A stretch of 48,018 nt of DNA from positions 1 through 48,018 of the IMG/VR virus record IMGVR_UViG_3300030329_004197; one strand, given 5' to 3'. This document shows, in pieces, positions 16,501 through 27,000 of the stretch. The notes below the pieces were generated by a model, which saw nothing but the letters and a program-made list of their open reading frames with translations, had not been told where the DNA came from and did no database searches. The stretch's first letter is position 1, and the number at the start of each line of letters is the position of its first letter. The DNA comes from a virus. The position numbers and the translations under genes were made by a program.

Positions 16501-19056
16501 AATGTTCATGTTGAAGGATATAAAACTAATATACATCAGAACCCAAGATGGCCTGTGCAATTTGTCATACAAGGCGATAATACAACAGAATATGAAATAG
16601 ATGGTCTTGGTACAATTAGCGCATCTCCTAACCAAGTATGTCCTTCACAGCTTAATTCTATTAGTAAAATAAAACTTAAAATGGAGTACACACAATCTTA
16701 TAGAAGGTGGTATAATGAGGCTCACTGGTTGCCACCAGTGATTTTACTACATGTGGGTATTTTACACCCAAATGATGATGGTGAAACTAATATAAAGAAC
16801 AAGTTGCAAAATGGCGAAGAACTTTCCTATAAACCAGGTACTATAATTTCAAAAAAAATTGCATATGCGCCTGACGCGCTTTTTATGGACCCAGGTGTTA
16901 ACTTCGGTGGAGGATTTGCTATGAATTACAATCAAGCAGATTTGATAGATGAAAACGGGTATGTTAAATCTATAGAGACACAGTTCGGCATAGCAGCGAT
17001 TGGAAGACCATGGTTGTATCAACTTAATATTGAAATTGACTTAGGAATACCAATAAATGAAATAAAAAAATCAGACAATATTCTTATATCTTTATTTGAA
17101 TCATATACCGACCAAAACCATACAGATGCTGACCCAGCTTTTGGAGAAGCAGGATGGGTGGGTCATAAACATACAAATGATACTGGTCAGAGCGGTATGT
17201 GGAACCATAATAGAAGTTTTGCTAGCTCTTATGATTTTAGGAGACAAGGCTATATTTATGAATACAGTCTTTATACTCAAAATAATGAAACTATTATACC
17301 TTGTTTATTTTCAAGATTTAGAATAAAAAATATTGATTTAAACTTTTACAATGATAATTCAGAAGAAAATGCAGAACAATTAATTGGAAGCGGTACAGAA
17401 TCTCAAGTTAATTTTGTATTTGGTGTACCTGAATCGGTTGACTCTACAGGATGGGGAGGAAGGATATTTAAAGTTGCTACAACTTCTGTTAATATTTTTG
17501 ATGAAGAGTCGCATATTCAAGAGTCAAATTCACAAATAGGCTTTATTGATGGGGTTCAAAGCATTCAAATAGGAGAATGTCCTACTGTGATAGTACAAAT
17601 AGGAGATTCTCAATTAAAAAATCCTTATGTTAAGAAAACAAAGTTTTATATGAGAGACACGGAGTCTGATATTTATTATTTACAATTTTATGTAAATCAT
17701 GAGAATAATAGACTTTATTCAACAACATCAAGTGAAACGTCTGAAGGAGTTTATAGCACGGCAAATGGTTTCACAACATGGAATTTAAGTAGAGAGAATT
17801 TTAAAAATTTCAATGAAGTAAATAGTTATGAGTCAGAGACTATGGTGTCTCAAAAAGATGCTGTATCTGAATCTACTCTAATAGCGCAGTATAAAACAGC
17901 TGTTGTTGCTAACAGCAGATTGTATGTAGGTAATATAAAACAAAATGGAAAAATATACGGAGATAGAATGATTAAATCTCCTATTGGGAAATATAATATA
18001 TTACCAGCGTCAAACTTTATTGACGTAGCGATAAATGATGGTGATGAAATTACAGCACTTGCTTATTATCAAGATAAATTGCTTCAATTTAAAAAACGAA
18101 AAGTATTTATAATAAATACTTCTGGAGATTATGAATTTTTAGAAGATACATTGAATAATGTAGGAGTAAATCAACAATGCCAAGTCGTAACTACTCCTCA
18201 TGGTATTATGTGGGCAAATAGAAGAGGATGTCATTTATATGATGGTAAAAGTATGACAAATTTAATTGACGGAAGAATTCCTGAGACATCTGATTATACA
18301 ACAATTGCTAATAATTATTGGTATGCAAGTAATACAAGCTTGGATGGAATTCCTGTTATTGGCTATGTTGATAATAGAGATACTGTTATAGTAAAATGGG
18401 AAGCGGATGATATGGATAGTCTATCAGGAGGTATTTGTGATGGTGTTTCATATCATTTCCCTACAAAGTCATGGTCTTTTCTAAATAAAGCGTTTAGTGG
18501 AGATAATGCACAAACTTCATCAGGCGCTATTTCAAATATGATGACAAGTACAGATGGGGATTTATTGTATTATCGCTTTAAAAGTGGCGATGATGGAGGT
18601 GCTTCAAGTACACAAGCAAATAATTTAATAAAAAAATGGACTAATGCTGGTTATGACAATGGGAATCTTAAAGTATTTACTTTTACAACAAAAGATTTTA
18701 CTTTTGGAGATGTTTCTGTCAGAAAGAAGATATATAAAGTTTATATAACATATAAAACTAACTCTAACTCTAAAGCTAAAATCTATACTTCGACTAATAG
18801 TGTAAATTCATTCTCCTTGACATTTAATGATACTAAGTCTAGGTTTCAAGGTACATCAACAGCATGTTATGACGCTACTACAAATGGACTTTTAAGTACA
18901 AGTGGAGCATGGAAAACAGCAGAAATGTTTTTTACAACACCATCAGATTTTAATAACATATATTCACTCCAATTGCGAATTTCTTCTGGTGGTATACCAG
19001 CTGACTTTGAAATAAACGATATATCAATAGTTTATAGAACTAAAAGTTTAAAATAA
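13552..19056 (+). CDS. Giant tail nozzle/hub protein (P22 gp10 / T7 gp12-like)
   Basis: A 1,834-residue product. The start (VTDFSAGLNAYSDAKDIQDN, residues 7-26) and the phrase AGVIRAAGM match the opening of stabilisation/nozzle proteins of short-tailed phages. The region about 1420-1590 has the typical sequence of the beta-propeller (ITALAYYQDKLLQFKKRKVF, then GVNQQCQVVTTPHGIMWANR and GCHLYDG). Relatives are usually 450-800 residues, so roughly 1,000 residues of beta-rich insert (about 100-1400) are added, with carbohydrate-binding-like Trp/Gly-rich stretches. It would extend the tail below the adaptor. It ends in a TAATG overlap with the fibre gene. Confidence 0.75.
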   Translation: MPKQVLQVTDFSAGLNAYSDAKDIQDNQFAQNWNAIVDKAGVIRAAGMGQDHIATEYHTSENFQKGYGLFQFSVDYSISQIDGSFSSGIKTGTVSAPASTSVATCQLEASYTGSTNEFAGMCVLIYAGAGVGQTRYINSNTATVDSTPPILTCSENWDIALTTASKYIIFRWKADANWRGIVGASTVAAKKDFITNGTSTFYEALTSINENSYYIFTAGTAADNESINLGYIQYPANTHANTTQLTLKPGIEYYLTFDCAAGQRWTNSISNGVEAGSGTSYGDKVPWVELYSSSVTDASGCVTTVDDLTPTTGEGNLSGTWEANKTYQGITQDSTTLGDPGGTGFSPNIKTDGSGNPTFFINESKGQGYIVDEEITFTDPGSTSNTATLKVASVNRTGLSLYENKWVSASDQDGYISLGKHNFVDNGDFAAGATSEWTTSGHATGITTSILDADGYNGQHGTLKMVSDNTFTHSSNIPSGYIENTTDYSLDDLTPYHLNFLYDSDTGMQYAIYDKTNDSYIKFWTRLHATRSSTENVSYKFPVETNSLIGGVNTNNTNYIKFNVGKNKAATTVESVYDKTAIEIRFAPIHPNSEFRLHGVTIYKAHNDLVTMSNNQNNSNPFKEDIRSFTKYYMSFKVPSSYNEVDTWYLKLHAGDYGFIASNTLGSTDTQKVYFDNIRLSSQEGDNVTLLSNNNSRYSDISLYSSKTGTWLTNFINWQGINAKPVYTYINGMLKISDANFESGNKNKLLFYQDTSIFNTHIHDGWVSKDSVIASPTSLSVSESASDNQSNFNYNAIPYLNAYYSNLYFGKTDESAYYDGENGEPVAVASPADHTRPGGWPLDAFGIYDSGSTASLTQSGTGGNMKGKYNGLVIRHFTQRASGDEDITKVIGGGWPNDDQKSTYTQSGGHWDKTRKYLYDTTLPWFSQNIDDGSGSGTGSGPYALVQSDEVTLSNRGWSDIKFEGDFTDSTKWNSSNPSNLKSNVHVEGYKTNIHQNPRWPVQFVIQGDNTTEYEIDGLGTISASPNQVCPSQLNSISKIKLKMEYTQSYRRWYNEAHWLPPVILLHVGILHPNDDGETNIKNKLQNGEELSYKPGTIISKKIAYAPDALFMDPGVNFGGGFAMNYNQADLIDENGYVKSIETQFGIAAIGRPWLYQLNIEIDLGIPINEIKKSDNILISLFESYTDQNHTDADPAFGEAGWVGHKHTNDTGQSGMWNHNRSFASSYDFRRQGYIYEYSLYTQNNETIIPCLFSRFRIKNIDLNFYNDNSEENAEQLIGSGTESQVNFVFGVPESVDSTGWGGRIFKVATTSVNIFDEESHIQESNSQIGFIDGVQSIQIGECPTVIVQIGDSQLKNPYVKKTKFYMRDTESDIYYLQFYVNHENNRLYSTTSSETSEGVYSTANGFTTWNLSRENFKNFNEVNSYESETMVSQKDAVSESTLIAQYKTAVVANSRLYVGNIKQNGKIYGDRMIKSPIGKYNILPASNFIDVAINDGDEITALAYYQDKLLQFKKRKVFIINTSGDYEFLEDTLNNVGVNQQCQVVTTPHGIMWANRRGCHLYDGKSMTNLIDGRIPETSDYTTIANNYWYASNTSLDGIPVIGYVDNRDTVIVKWEADDMDSLSGGICDGVSYHFPTKSWSFLNKAFSGDNAQTSSGAISNMMTSTDGDLLYYRFKSGDDGGASSTQANNLIKKWTNAGYDNGNLKVFTFTTKDFTFGDVSVRKKIYKVYITYKTNSNSKAKIYTSTNSVNSFSLTFNDTKSRFQGTSTACYDATTNGLLSTSGAWKTAEMFFTTPSDFNNIYSLQLRISSGGIPADFEINDISIVYRTKSLK

Positions 19057-20990
19057 TGGCGAACCCCTTACATATAAAAGGGTCAAGAACGCGAGTATTA
19101 AATACCTTTCCAACAAATGATTTCGGAAAAGATGGCGATATAATTGTAGCTAGAATACTAAATAAAGGAGTATTCCTTTGCACTAAAGCTGGTGGTATGT
19201 GGTATGTTGCAAATAAAATGGAAGAATTAAGAAAGCACGATAGAGCTTCAATGTCAAAGCTTCAAACAAATTCTTTATCAATAAATAAACTTATAAACGC
19301 AGAAAATAATACAGACAAGATACTTGTAAGTGATTCTGGCATTGTTAAATACAGAACAAGTGATGAATTTGTTGATGACTTGGGTATATCTATTAAAGAT
19401 ATTAATTACAAACAAGCATATTGTTCTTTAGGTCAATATACAAATAAAGAAGATTGTGAAGCTAATAATGGTACTTGGTATTATTCTGAGAATGATTCTC
19501 ATGATAGTATAAGTAGTACTGCTGAAAATGAACTTTTAACAGTTGCATCTTCACTTGGTAAACTTGATGCAGAACCAACGCTTTTATATGATGGCTCAAC
19601 TCTTGAGATTAAAAGAAACTCAGATTATGATGATAATTGGCAAACATCAGCTCAAACAAATTTACTTAAATTAAGTTATGATTCGGACAATTATGCAACT
19701 TTTAGCGTTGATTCAAGCGGTGTAACAACAATAGCAACTGTAGATAGTGATGCTGCGCTAGGAACCTTGATTTTAGATGCTGATGGAAGAATACATTTTG
19801 ATTCATTTACAGGTTTGTATAATTTTTATGACCAAGGAGGTGCTGATGATTATATGCAGATAGAAGTTTCTTCTGCAGGCGCAACAGCAATCAAGACTAT
19901 TGACGCTGTTGGTGCGTATGGACATTTAACATTGGATGCTGATGGAGATATAATACTAGACCCTAATAGCGGAATAACTAAATTTTACAAAGCAGGTGAT
20001 ACTAATGACCTATGCACCTTAACTGTTTCTGCAAATGGTGCAACAACAATAGCAACAGCAGATAACGATGGAGCTGTAGGACATTTAACTTTAGATGTAG
20101 ATGGCGATGTTATATTAGACCCGAATAGCGGAATAACTAAGTTTTATTTAGCAGGAGACACTGATGATTTATGTACTTTAACTGTCGAAGCAAATGGTCA
20201 AACGACAATAGCTACAGCAGATTCTGATGGAACAGCAGGAAATTTAATATTGCAACCTGATGGAGAATTGGTTTTTAATGTTAAAAATGGTAGAGTTAGT
20301 CTTTATGATTCTGACAATTTATCAGATTACGCAAGATTTGACATTAGTGCCGACGGAGGATTGCAAATAGCAACTGTTGATAGCGCACTTTCAGGTGCTG
20401 ACTTTGTAGTAGATGCTGATGGAGATATAATATTAGATTCACATAATGGAAAATTTGAAGCTAAAAAAGCAGGTACTGAATTTAGTTCTGCTGGTTCTGC
20501 TTATGCAGGTATGATACTAGGATATACAAGAATACAAAATGATGGTGATGGTGGTGCAGATGCTATAATTTCACTTACTAATACTATGACTGTGCTTCAA
20601 ACAGAACAAGGAACTAATGTTAGTGTTACATTTGTAGCACCACCAAGTGGTAATGTAGAAATAGTATTTAGTTGTTATATTTATTCCTCAAGCACAACAG
20701 TTGGTTTTGCTCTATCTGATAATGCAACTTTTAATGAAATTAACGAAACTCACACTTACGATTTTGGTAGTTATAAAAGTGATGAAACAGACTATGATAC
20801 ACTTAATATAAAATGGGCTGTTACTGGATTAACAGCAGGAACATCTTACACTTATTATGTAGCAGGAGATGAATTATCAGGCAGTACCTCAATAATTTAT
20901 CAGGGTAGATTTAGAACATCAGGTTTACATGCACCACCTATACTTGTAAAGGCAGTAGCATTACCAGCAACAATTACAACAGGTGAATAG
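19056..20990 (+). CDS. Tail fibre protein with tandem repeats
   Basis: A 644-residue product. Residues 1-55 form a small attachment domain (DGDIIVARILNKGVFLCTK). At 123-141 is a disulphide-type motif (C-x10-C, then NNGTW). Residues about 241-470 hold four to five tandem repeats of about 52 residues (D-A-D-G-D-I-I-L-D..., then TLTV.ANG.TTIATAD.DG). The C-terminal 170 residues are a compact beta domain likely to contact the receptor. The gene overlaps the nozzle stop by one base, as expected for a fibre attached to it. Confidence 0.75.
   Translation: MANPLHIKGSRTRVLNTFPTNDFGKDGDIIVARILNKGVFLCTKAGGMWYVANKMEELRKHDRASMSKLQTNSLSINKLINAENNTDKILVSDSGIVKYRTSDEFVDDLGISIKDINYKQAYCSLGQYTNKEDCEANNGTWYYSENDSHDSISSTAENELLTVASSLGKLDAEPTLLYDGSTLEIKRNSDYDDNWQTSAQTNLLKLSYDSDNYATFSVDSSGVTTIATVDSDAALGTLILDADGRIHFDSFTGLYNFYDQGGADDYMQIEVSSAGATAIKTIDAVGAYGHLTLDADGDIILDPNSGITKFYKAGDTNDLCTLTVSANGATTIATADNDGAVGHLTLDVDGDVILDPNSGITKFYLAGDTDDLCTLTVEANGQTTIATADSDGTAGNLILQPDGELVFNVKNGRVSLYDSDNLSDYARFDISADGGLQIATVDSALSGADFVVDADGDIILDSHNGKFEAKKAGTEFSSAGSAYAGMILGYTRIQNDGDGGADAIISLTNTMTVLQTEQGTNVSVTFVAPPSGNVEIVFSCYIYSSSTTVGFALSDNATFNEINETHTYDFGSYKSDETDYDTLNIKWAVTGLTAGTSYTYYVAGDELSGSTSIIYQGRFRTSGLHAPPILVKAVALPATITTGE
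19776..20466 (+). repeat. In-frame 156-bp repeats in the fibre gene
   Basis: The fibre frame carries repeat units of 52 codons. The two most alike units begin at about 19938 and 20094 (protein DADGDIILDPNSGITKFY and DVDGDVILDPNSGITKFY). Outer units are more diverged. This suggests growth of the fibre shaft by unequal recombination, and such repeats can collapse in short-read assemblies. Confidence 0.7.
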
Positions 20991-20994
20991 ATAT

Positions 20995-21023
20995 TTGTAT
21001 ATGACGATAAAATTTAATATATT
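20995..21023 (+). promoter_or_regulatory. Candidate sigma-70-type promoter before the ejection genes
   Basis: ttgtat (20995-21000) and tatatt (21018-21023) are separated by 17 bases in the 68-bp gap between fibre and ejection genes. This is a good match in form, but AT-rich DNA yields such matches by chance. It is the only clear intergenic gap in this part of the block. Confidence 0.35.
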
Positions 21024-21058
21024 TAAGAGCTGGATTTTATAATGAAAGGATTAATTTA

Positions 21059-21973
21059 ATGGCATATAACCCATACGCAATAGCAGACACTTTATCTCAA
21101 TTAGAACAGAGTCAAATGAAAACTTCTCAGCAAGAAAGAGAGTCTAAGATTAAAACTTTTGAGCAAAAAGGTAAAATGGAAGAGCAATATTTGGAGGATA
21201 TACGAGCTGCGGAAAGGAAAGCCCAAGCAGAATTAGCCAAAAGGCAAAAAAAGAAAAAAAGGAGAGGGTGGTTAAAAAGCATCATAAGTATCATTAATCC
21301 TATTGCTGGAGCTGTTATTGGAGGTGTAGACGCAGCAAGACAACAAAAAAAATCCGCAAAACATATGCTTGATAGAGCTCAAGCTGCGAAAAAATATGCT
21401 AAAGATATTGACCCAAGATGGAGTAAAACTTTTCTAGGAAAAGGTGAAGGTGGCTCAAAAGATTATCTATCAAAAGCAGAAGATTATTATGGGGGTCTAG
21501 TTACTCAAGCGCAAGATGCAAAGCCTAAATTTGGAGACTTGTTCACAACAGCGCTAGGAACTGGATTAACAAGTTATGCATCAGGAAAAGCTATGGAGGG
21601 CTTTGGTGATTTGTTTAAAAAAGATTTTGCTGGCGTTGAAGGGCTTTCTGGAGAGCAAGCTCAATTAATAAAGGATATTCAGCCATCATTTTTAGATAGT
21701 TTGACTATGGGCAAAGGAGTAGAAAGAGGTAAATTTTTAGAAAAAATGAAAGAAGGTTTTCCTGAATTGGCTGATTTGTCTGAAAAAGATTTATTGTCTA
21801 TGTTACAAAATCCCGACTTTAATCCATTAGAATTTGAAGGATTTTTCGATAAGCTAGGGCCATTCTTAAAGAAATCAGGTACAAGATTTGCATCTCAAAA
21901 CCCATTTGGAAAAGGTGATGTTGGAGAAGCTTTAAAAGGAATATTAGGTTTATTTTCACAATTTGGTAGATAA
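21059..21973 (+). CDS. Internal virion (ejection) protein 1
   Basis: A 304-residue product: helical, Gln/Glu/Lys-rich N-terminus (1-65), a basic cluster (KRQKKKKRRGWLK, about 60-72) and a hydrophobic Gly/Ile segment at 73-92 that could insert into membrane, then Gly/Phe-rich helices. The position between fibre and a huge internal protein, and membrane-active composition, match ejected proteins of T7- and P22-like phages that form a trans-envelope channel. No enzymatic motif seen. Confidence 0.65.
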   Translation: MAYNPYAIADTLSQLEQSQMKTSQQERESKIKTFEQKGKMEEQYLEDIRAAERKAQAELAKRQKKKKRRGWLKSIISIINPIAGAVIGGVDAARQQKKSAKHMLDRAQAAKKYAKDIDPRWSKTFLGKGEGGSKDYLSKAEDYYGGLVTQAQDAKPKFGDLFTTALGTGLTSYASGKAMEGFGDLFKKDFAGVEGLSGEQAQLIKDIQPSFLDSLTMGKGVERGKFLEKMKEGFPELADLSEKDLLSMLQNPDFNPLEFEGFFDKLGPFLKKSGTRFASQNPFGKGDVGEALKGILGLFSQFGR

Positions 21974-21982
21974 GGAGAATTA

Positions 21983-22453
21983 ATGGCGTTATTACAAGAT
22001 ATATTACAACAAGTGCAAGATATGGGTTTTGGTTCTCAATCTTATATGAATTTAGCAAATTTAAGTCCAGAGCAAATATCAACAACTTTAAGGTCTTATT
22101 ATGGGCTTGGAGGAGAAGACCTTCCAGCACATTTATTTCAAGGTATTTCTTCAGATATTCTTACCTCTGGTTTAGCATCAACTTATTCTCCACAGATTGA
22201 AGCATCTGGAGCGTCAATGCTTGGAAAACTTCAAGAAACTATCGGAGGAGGAAAAGGTATTCAAGCTGCTGGTGGTTTTGCAGGAAGTGGGCAACAACAA
22301 CAATACGTTCAGTCAGCTAAAGATGTATATGGGAAAGGTATGTCTGACGTATTAGCTCAAACAGGACAACAAAGATTAGCAGGGTTGCAAAATGTTCAAA
22401 ATATTATGAACCAATGGAGAGATACTGCTTTAAGAATAAAGGGCACTATTTAA
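21983..22453 (+). CDS. Internal virion protein 2
   Basis: A 156-residue product with an aaggag site. The N-terminal half has LQDILQQVQDMGFGSQSYMN and a DLPAHLFQGI phrase; the second half is Gly/Gln-rich and helical (GGGKGIQAAGGFAGSGQQQQ). Composition resembles small ejection proteins. No family recognised; the assignment is by context. Confidence 0.6.
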   Translation: MALLQDILQQVQDMGFGSQSYMNLANLSPEQISTTLRSYYGLGGEDLPAHLFQGISSDILTSGLASTYSPQIEASGASMLGKLQETIGGGKGIQAAGGFAGSGQQQQYVQSAKDVYGKGMSDVLAQTGQQRLAGLQNVQNIMNQWRDTALRIKGTI

Positions 22454-22469
22454 TTATTAAGGAGTTTTA

Positions 22470-24041
22470 ATGGCTAGAAAACCAAATATATTTTCATATG
22501 GGGCAGCAGAAGGAACGCAAACTACTTCATTTGCTGATATTATAGATTTAATTAATTCAATGCAACAAAGTGCAGAGCGTAAAAATATTAGAAATGAAAG
22601 AAAAATTTCCAACCAATCAACTAATCTTGAAAACTTAATAAAACTTACTAGTGATATAGATTCTATGGAATCGTTAAGGCAAAGAATTGACAATGCAGAC
22701 CTTTCTTTTGATGAAATGGGAGATGATTTATCTGGAGACGTTTTAAAAGGAATATATAACCAAAAATATGACATCATGCAAAAAGGTCAAACAGCTTATG
22801 ATGAATTAAATAAAATGAATCTTGAAATAACAGACCAAGAGTCCTTTAAAAAGGCATCAAAAAATGTTCTTGATATGGATTGGGCTGAAGTTAACAATAA
22901 TATGAGAAAATTATTTTCACTTGAAAATGATTTAACTAAAGCTACTAGTCTCAATATTAAGTTTAAAGGTAGCGACGAAATATCCCCAGAGTTATTAAAA
23001 ACAACTATTACTCAGTATAAAAATCTTTATAATAATAAGCTTAACATGCTTGCACAAAAAAATGTATTCGATATACCTGATGAACAAATACAAGCTTTTG
23101 ATGAAGAGTTTGGGGTGGCTTTAATGACATATAGTCCTCAGCAATTTGGAGTGTTTATGGGGAACCATCAAAAATTAATACAAACTAAATTAAAAGATGC
23201 AGAGCAAAAACGAAATATGTATTACAATCATTATATTAATGCTGGTGAGAGAGGAGGCTTTGCTGAAGTAGAAGATGAACTTGGACAATATGGGGAGGTT
23301 GAACCTGGAACTCTTTTAGCAGCGTCTCTTTATGAGGAAAAATACAAAGAGTATGAACAGTTAGCTCAGCTTTTAAATGAAAGGCACAAAGAGTTTTATG
23401 GCTCTCATTTTAGCGATAATCCATCTTTAACTAAAGGATATGTTCCAACAGATGAAAATATTTTAAATAATGCAGTTGACAATTTTCTAGATAGTCAAGG
23501 TAAAGAGAAAAAAGACGAAGAGGATAAAAAAGAAGATGATAAAAAAATAATATCTCCTCCTGAGTATTCAATAAGTTTAGATATATCGACTCCTATAGAA
23601 AAAACAGTAGTAAAGTCATTAAAACCTAAAGAATTTGATGAATCTATTAAAACATCAAATTTTATTAACAAAAATACTAATAAAAAAATTAATATAGTAA
23701 GCTATGATAAAGATAACAATATATATATTGATTCTGATGGCAACAAACTTTCTTCAGATAGCGTTGCAGTTATTTCAATAGATGATATAAGGCCAAAAAT
23801 AAAAATGGCAAATGGAAAACCATATTACTTTAACCCTCAAACCAATAAAGTTGAGGAATGGGGAAGTAATGAAACTTATAAAAAACAAAAGATAGAAAAA
23901 ATGATTATTAATGGAAGAGAAGAAAAAGTTCCAGTTATACATCTTGGATACTGGACAGATAAAGGAAATAAATTATATTGGATGGACGGCCAATGGAAAC
24001 ATTTAGAAAAAGCTCCATATAAACCTTCTTGGCAAAAATAA
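22470..24041 (+). CDS. Internal virion protein 3
   Basis: A 523-residue product. Residues 1-330 are helical and charged with heptad character; 350-370 is a very acidic/basic linker (KEKKDEEDKKEDDKK); the last 100 residues are beta-rich with many Trp/Tyr (LGYWTDKGNKLYWMDGQWK). It lies just before the giant ejection protein, with 3 bp between them. Function by context: part of the internal core or ejection apparatus. Confidence 0.6.
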   Translation: MARKPNIFSYGAAEGTQTTSFADIIDLINSMQQSAERKNIRNERKISNQSTNLENLIKLTSDIDSMESLRQRIDNADLSFDEMGDDLSGDVLKGIYNQKYDIMQKGQTAYDELNKMNLEITDQESFKKASKNVLDMDWAEVNNNMRKLFSLENDLTKATSLNIKFKGSDEISPELLKTTITQYKNLYNNKLNMLAQKNVFDIPDEQIQAFDEEFGVALMTYSPQQFGVFMGNHQKLIQTKLKDAEQKRNMYYNHYINAGERGGFAEVEDELGQYGEVEPGTLLAASLYEEKYKEYEQLAQLLNERHKEFYGSHFSDNPSLTKGYVPTDENILNNAVDNFLDSQGKEKKDEEDKKEDDKKIISPPEYSISLDISTPIEKTVVKSLKPKEFDESIKTSNFINKNTNKKINIVSYDKDNNIYIDSDGNKLSSDSVAVISIDDIRPKIKMANGKPYYFNPQTNKVEEWGSNETYKKQKIEKMIINGREEKVPVIHLGYWTDKGNKLYWMDGQWKHLEKAPYKPSWQK

Positions 24042-24044
24042 AAT

Positions 24045-27000
24045 ATGACTCCTCAAGAATTAGTAGACAATATAAAAACTTCATCGCAGTTTAAATATAA
24101 ATATCATGGATGGGAAGATATTGATATTTATAATGATATAAAATCTCAATACCCAGATAAAGAATTTCCAGAGTTTTCTACGAAACCAAGGCAGAGTGAA
24201 TCTCTTTCTGATGTAGACATAAGCCCTGGTTTTTTTGAATGGCTTGGCACAGCATCTTTAGCTGAGATAGGAACGGAAGGTGGAGCTTTTGGAGCTTCTG
24301 AAGAGTTTTGGCAAGATGCTTATAACAAGTCGATGTCTGGGCTTATATACCAAGCGATACATGGCGAAGAAAAATATAAAGATGTTGACTATGAAGCAGA
24401 CTGGATAAGGCAAGCAGGACAATTTTTTGTAGGCATGATATCACCTATTGAGCTTGCTGTTTTTGCTTCGGCTGGAATTGGAGGTTCAGCAGGGAGGAAT
24501 GTTGTAAGTAAATATGCATTAAAAGGATTAAGAGATGGAGTGGTAAAAAAAACAACATCGGAAGCTGGTATACAAACAGGAAAACATTTAGCTCATAACA
24601 TTGCAACAAATGCAGTTGAAATGGGAATATCTGGAAGTATGTTTTCTGCAGCACATGGAGCAGTACATAGTGCGGCGGAGCAAAAGAAAAAATTTGGTTC
24701 AATTGACGCTGGAAAAGTTATACAAGACGGAGTAATGGGAGGCCTTGAATCAATTCCTTTGTATGCTGCTACAGGCGGTATAGCAGGAGGGGTTTTTAAA
24801 ACTCTTAATACTTTTGCTGGTCTTAAAAAATATACCAATACGGCATTTGGAGAAAAAGTTAATAAATTATTAACAGGCCAAGTTCCTCAAGTAGGGGTTG
24901 AAGCGGCTATGTTCTCTACTTTACCAACTGTAATGAATATGGAGGGTGCAGTATCTTTTGGAAGTGATGATTGGTGGGGAGAACTTGGTAAGAATGCGCT
25001 TATTATTGGAGGACTTAGAGCCTCAATGCGGTTAATGAAAGGACATGAAGGAAATGTAGAGATTACAAAGTTGATAGATACTGAGCTCAAACTTCAAGGA
25101 AAATCTCTTTCTAAAGAATTAGAATCTTTAAAAGCTGTAAAAGATAATATAGGTGATTTAGTTCCAAAAACTGAGATTTTGCAAAGAATTGTTGAAAAAG
25201 AGGTACAATTAGCTTCAATAGGAAAAGATAGAAAGCTTACAAAATCAAATGCAGAAAAAGTAATTAAAATACTTGACAAGCTAGATGACGAAATATTTGT
25301 AAAGAAAATGCAAAAAGGTGATATTGATGTATTAAAAGAAACTGAGTTTATATTAAAGGATGGGAGCTACTTAAATCTTGTTACAGACGGAATGATTAAG
25401 GATATATTAAGAAGTCCAGAAAAACTTGAAGCACATTTCAAAGCACAGTTCCCTGATAGAAATCCAACACAAACAAATTTAAACATATTTAAAGAAACTC
25501 TTAAAAACTATAGCAAAAATCTTGAAGATTATTTTGAAAGATTAAATGTAGCAGCAAGAGGTGATATAAAAGCAAAACAAGGAGCTCAGCCTGTTGAGGA
25601 TGTTGTTGTCGAAAGAGCTGTTGCTGGAAGGGTTAAATCAGAATATGTAAAAAGGACTAAAAAGCAAATAGTTAATGAATATAACAAAGCTTTAGATAGA
25701 TATATAACTGAGAAATTCGGCATAGATATATCTTCTAAAAAAAGAGATACCATTAAAGAAGGATTTAAAGTTGACGAATCTTTAAAGAAAGAGTTAATCA
25801 TTGATGATATGTTTAGTCTTAAAGATAGAATTAACCAATTGAAGACTGGAACACAAAAACAAGTTGATACAATTAAATCAAAACAATCAATCAAAGATTT
25901 AAAAGAAAGAGTTCTTAGTATTAAAGAATTAGAATCGAAAATTGGAGAAGAGCCTTCATTTTGGAGAGTGGGAGAGAATAGACAAAAAGAAATCGTAGAA
26001 ATTGATAAGACAATATCAGAAAGAAAAGCGCCAACTAATTTAAATTCAAAGCAAAAAACAATATATAATGACAATATAGTTATTATAAGAGATATGCTTT
26101 ATAAGAAGTTTATGCAATCAAAAAGAGAAAAAGGCGTTGGGTTTCTTGATACTAAATCAATAAAAACAAAAATAGAATTATACAACAAGCTTAATGATTA
26201 TGCGTCATCTCAAAATAAACGTATATTTGAACTAAATGAAACTGAAATAAGAAACTTTATACAAGGAAAAGAAACACTAGAGGCCACAGCTTTAGCTGAT
26301 TTAATTAAATTTCATAACAAGAGATTTACAGAGTTAGACGTGAGAGGTCTTACTGCAAATGAATTACAGTTAGCTGTTAAGCCTGCTGTTGAGCCAACAA
26401 AAGGATTTAAAGTTGATTATTTAGTAGACCAAGCAACAGGAAAGATAAGAGATGGAGTTGATGTTACTACAAGTAAATATGGAAAAGAAAAAGGTGTTCC
26501 TCTTACAAGTAGGTTAAAAACAGCTCTTGTTTCTATATTTAAAAGAAACAAATCTAATAAAACATCTTACAGGCATGAACAAACAAAAGTATTTGACCCT
26601 AAAACAGAAGGATACAAGTCTGTATATCATGAATTTTTATTTACAGATGTTTTAGGAAAAGCTATACATAAGGATTTAGGGGGGAATATATTAAAAAAAC
26701 TTCTTGAAAGTGAAACATGGAAGAAAAGGTTTGGCGATAGAAAGATTACCCAAAAAGCATTTAGAAAATCTTTTGTTTCTTTTATTCAAGAAAGAGTTCC
26801 AAAATTAAAAGACATCGCAGACGCATATATACTTGGTCATGAAACTGGATTATCTGGAAGATACTTTAAGTTTTCTCTAAAAGAACAAACAGCTTTAAAG
26901 GCGCAATTAGATAAATTTGAAAGAATCATACAAGGAAAGACAGAAAAGAATAAATATACTGAGGGTGGAAAAGATTTTTTAACTCCTCATGAGTTAAGAG

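Noticed and set aside
21041-21058. Mini frame ATG to TAA before the first ejection gene
   Set aside because: Only five codons, likely chance in A/T-rich DNA.
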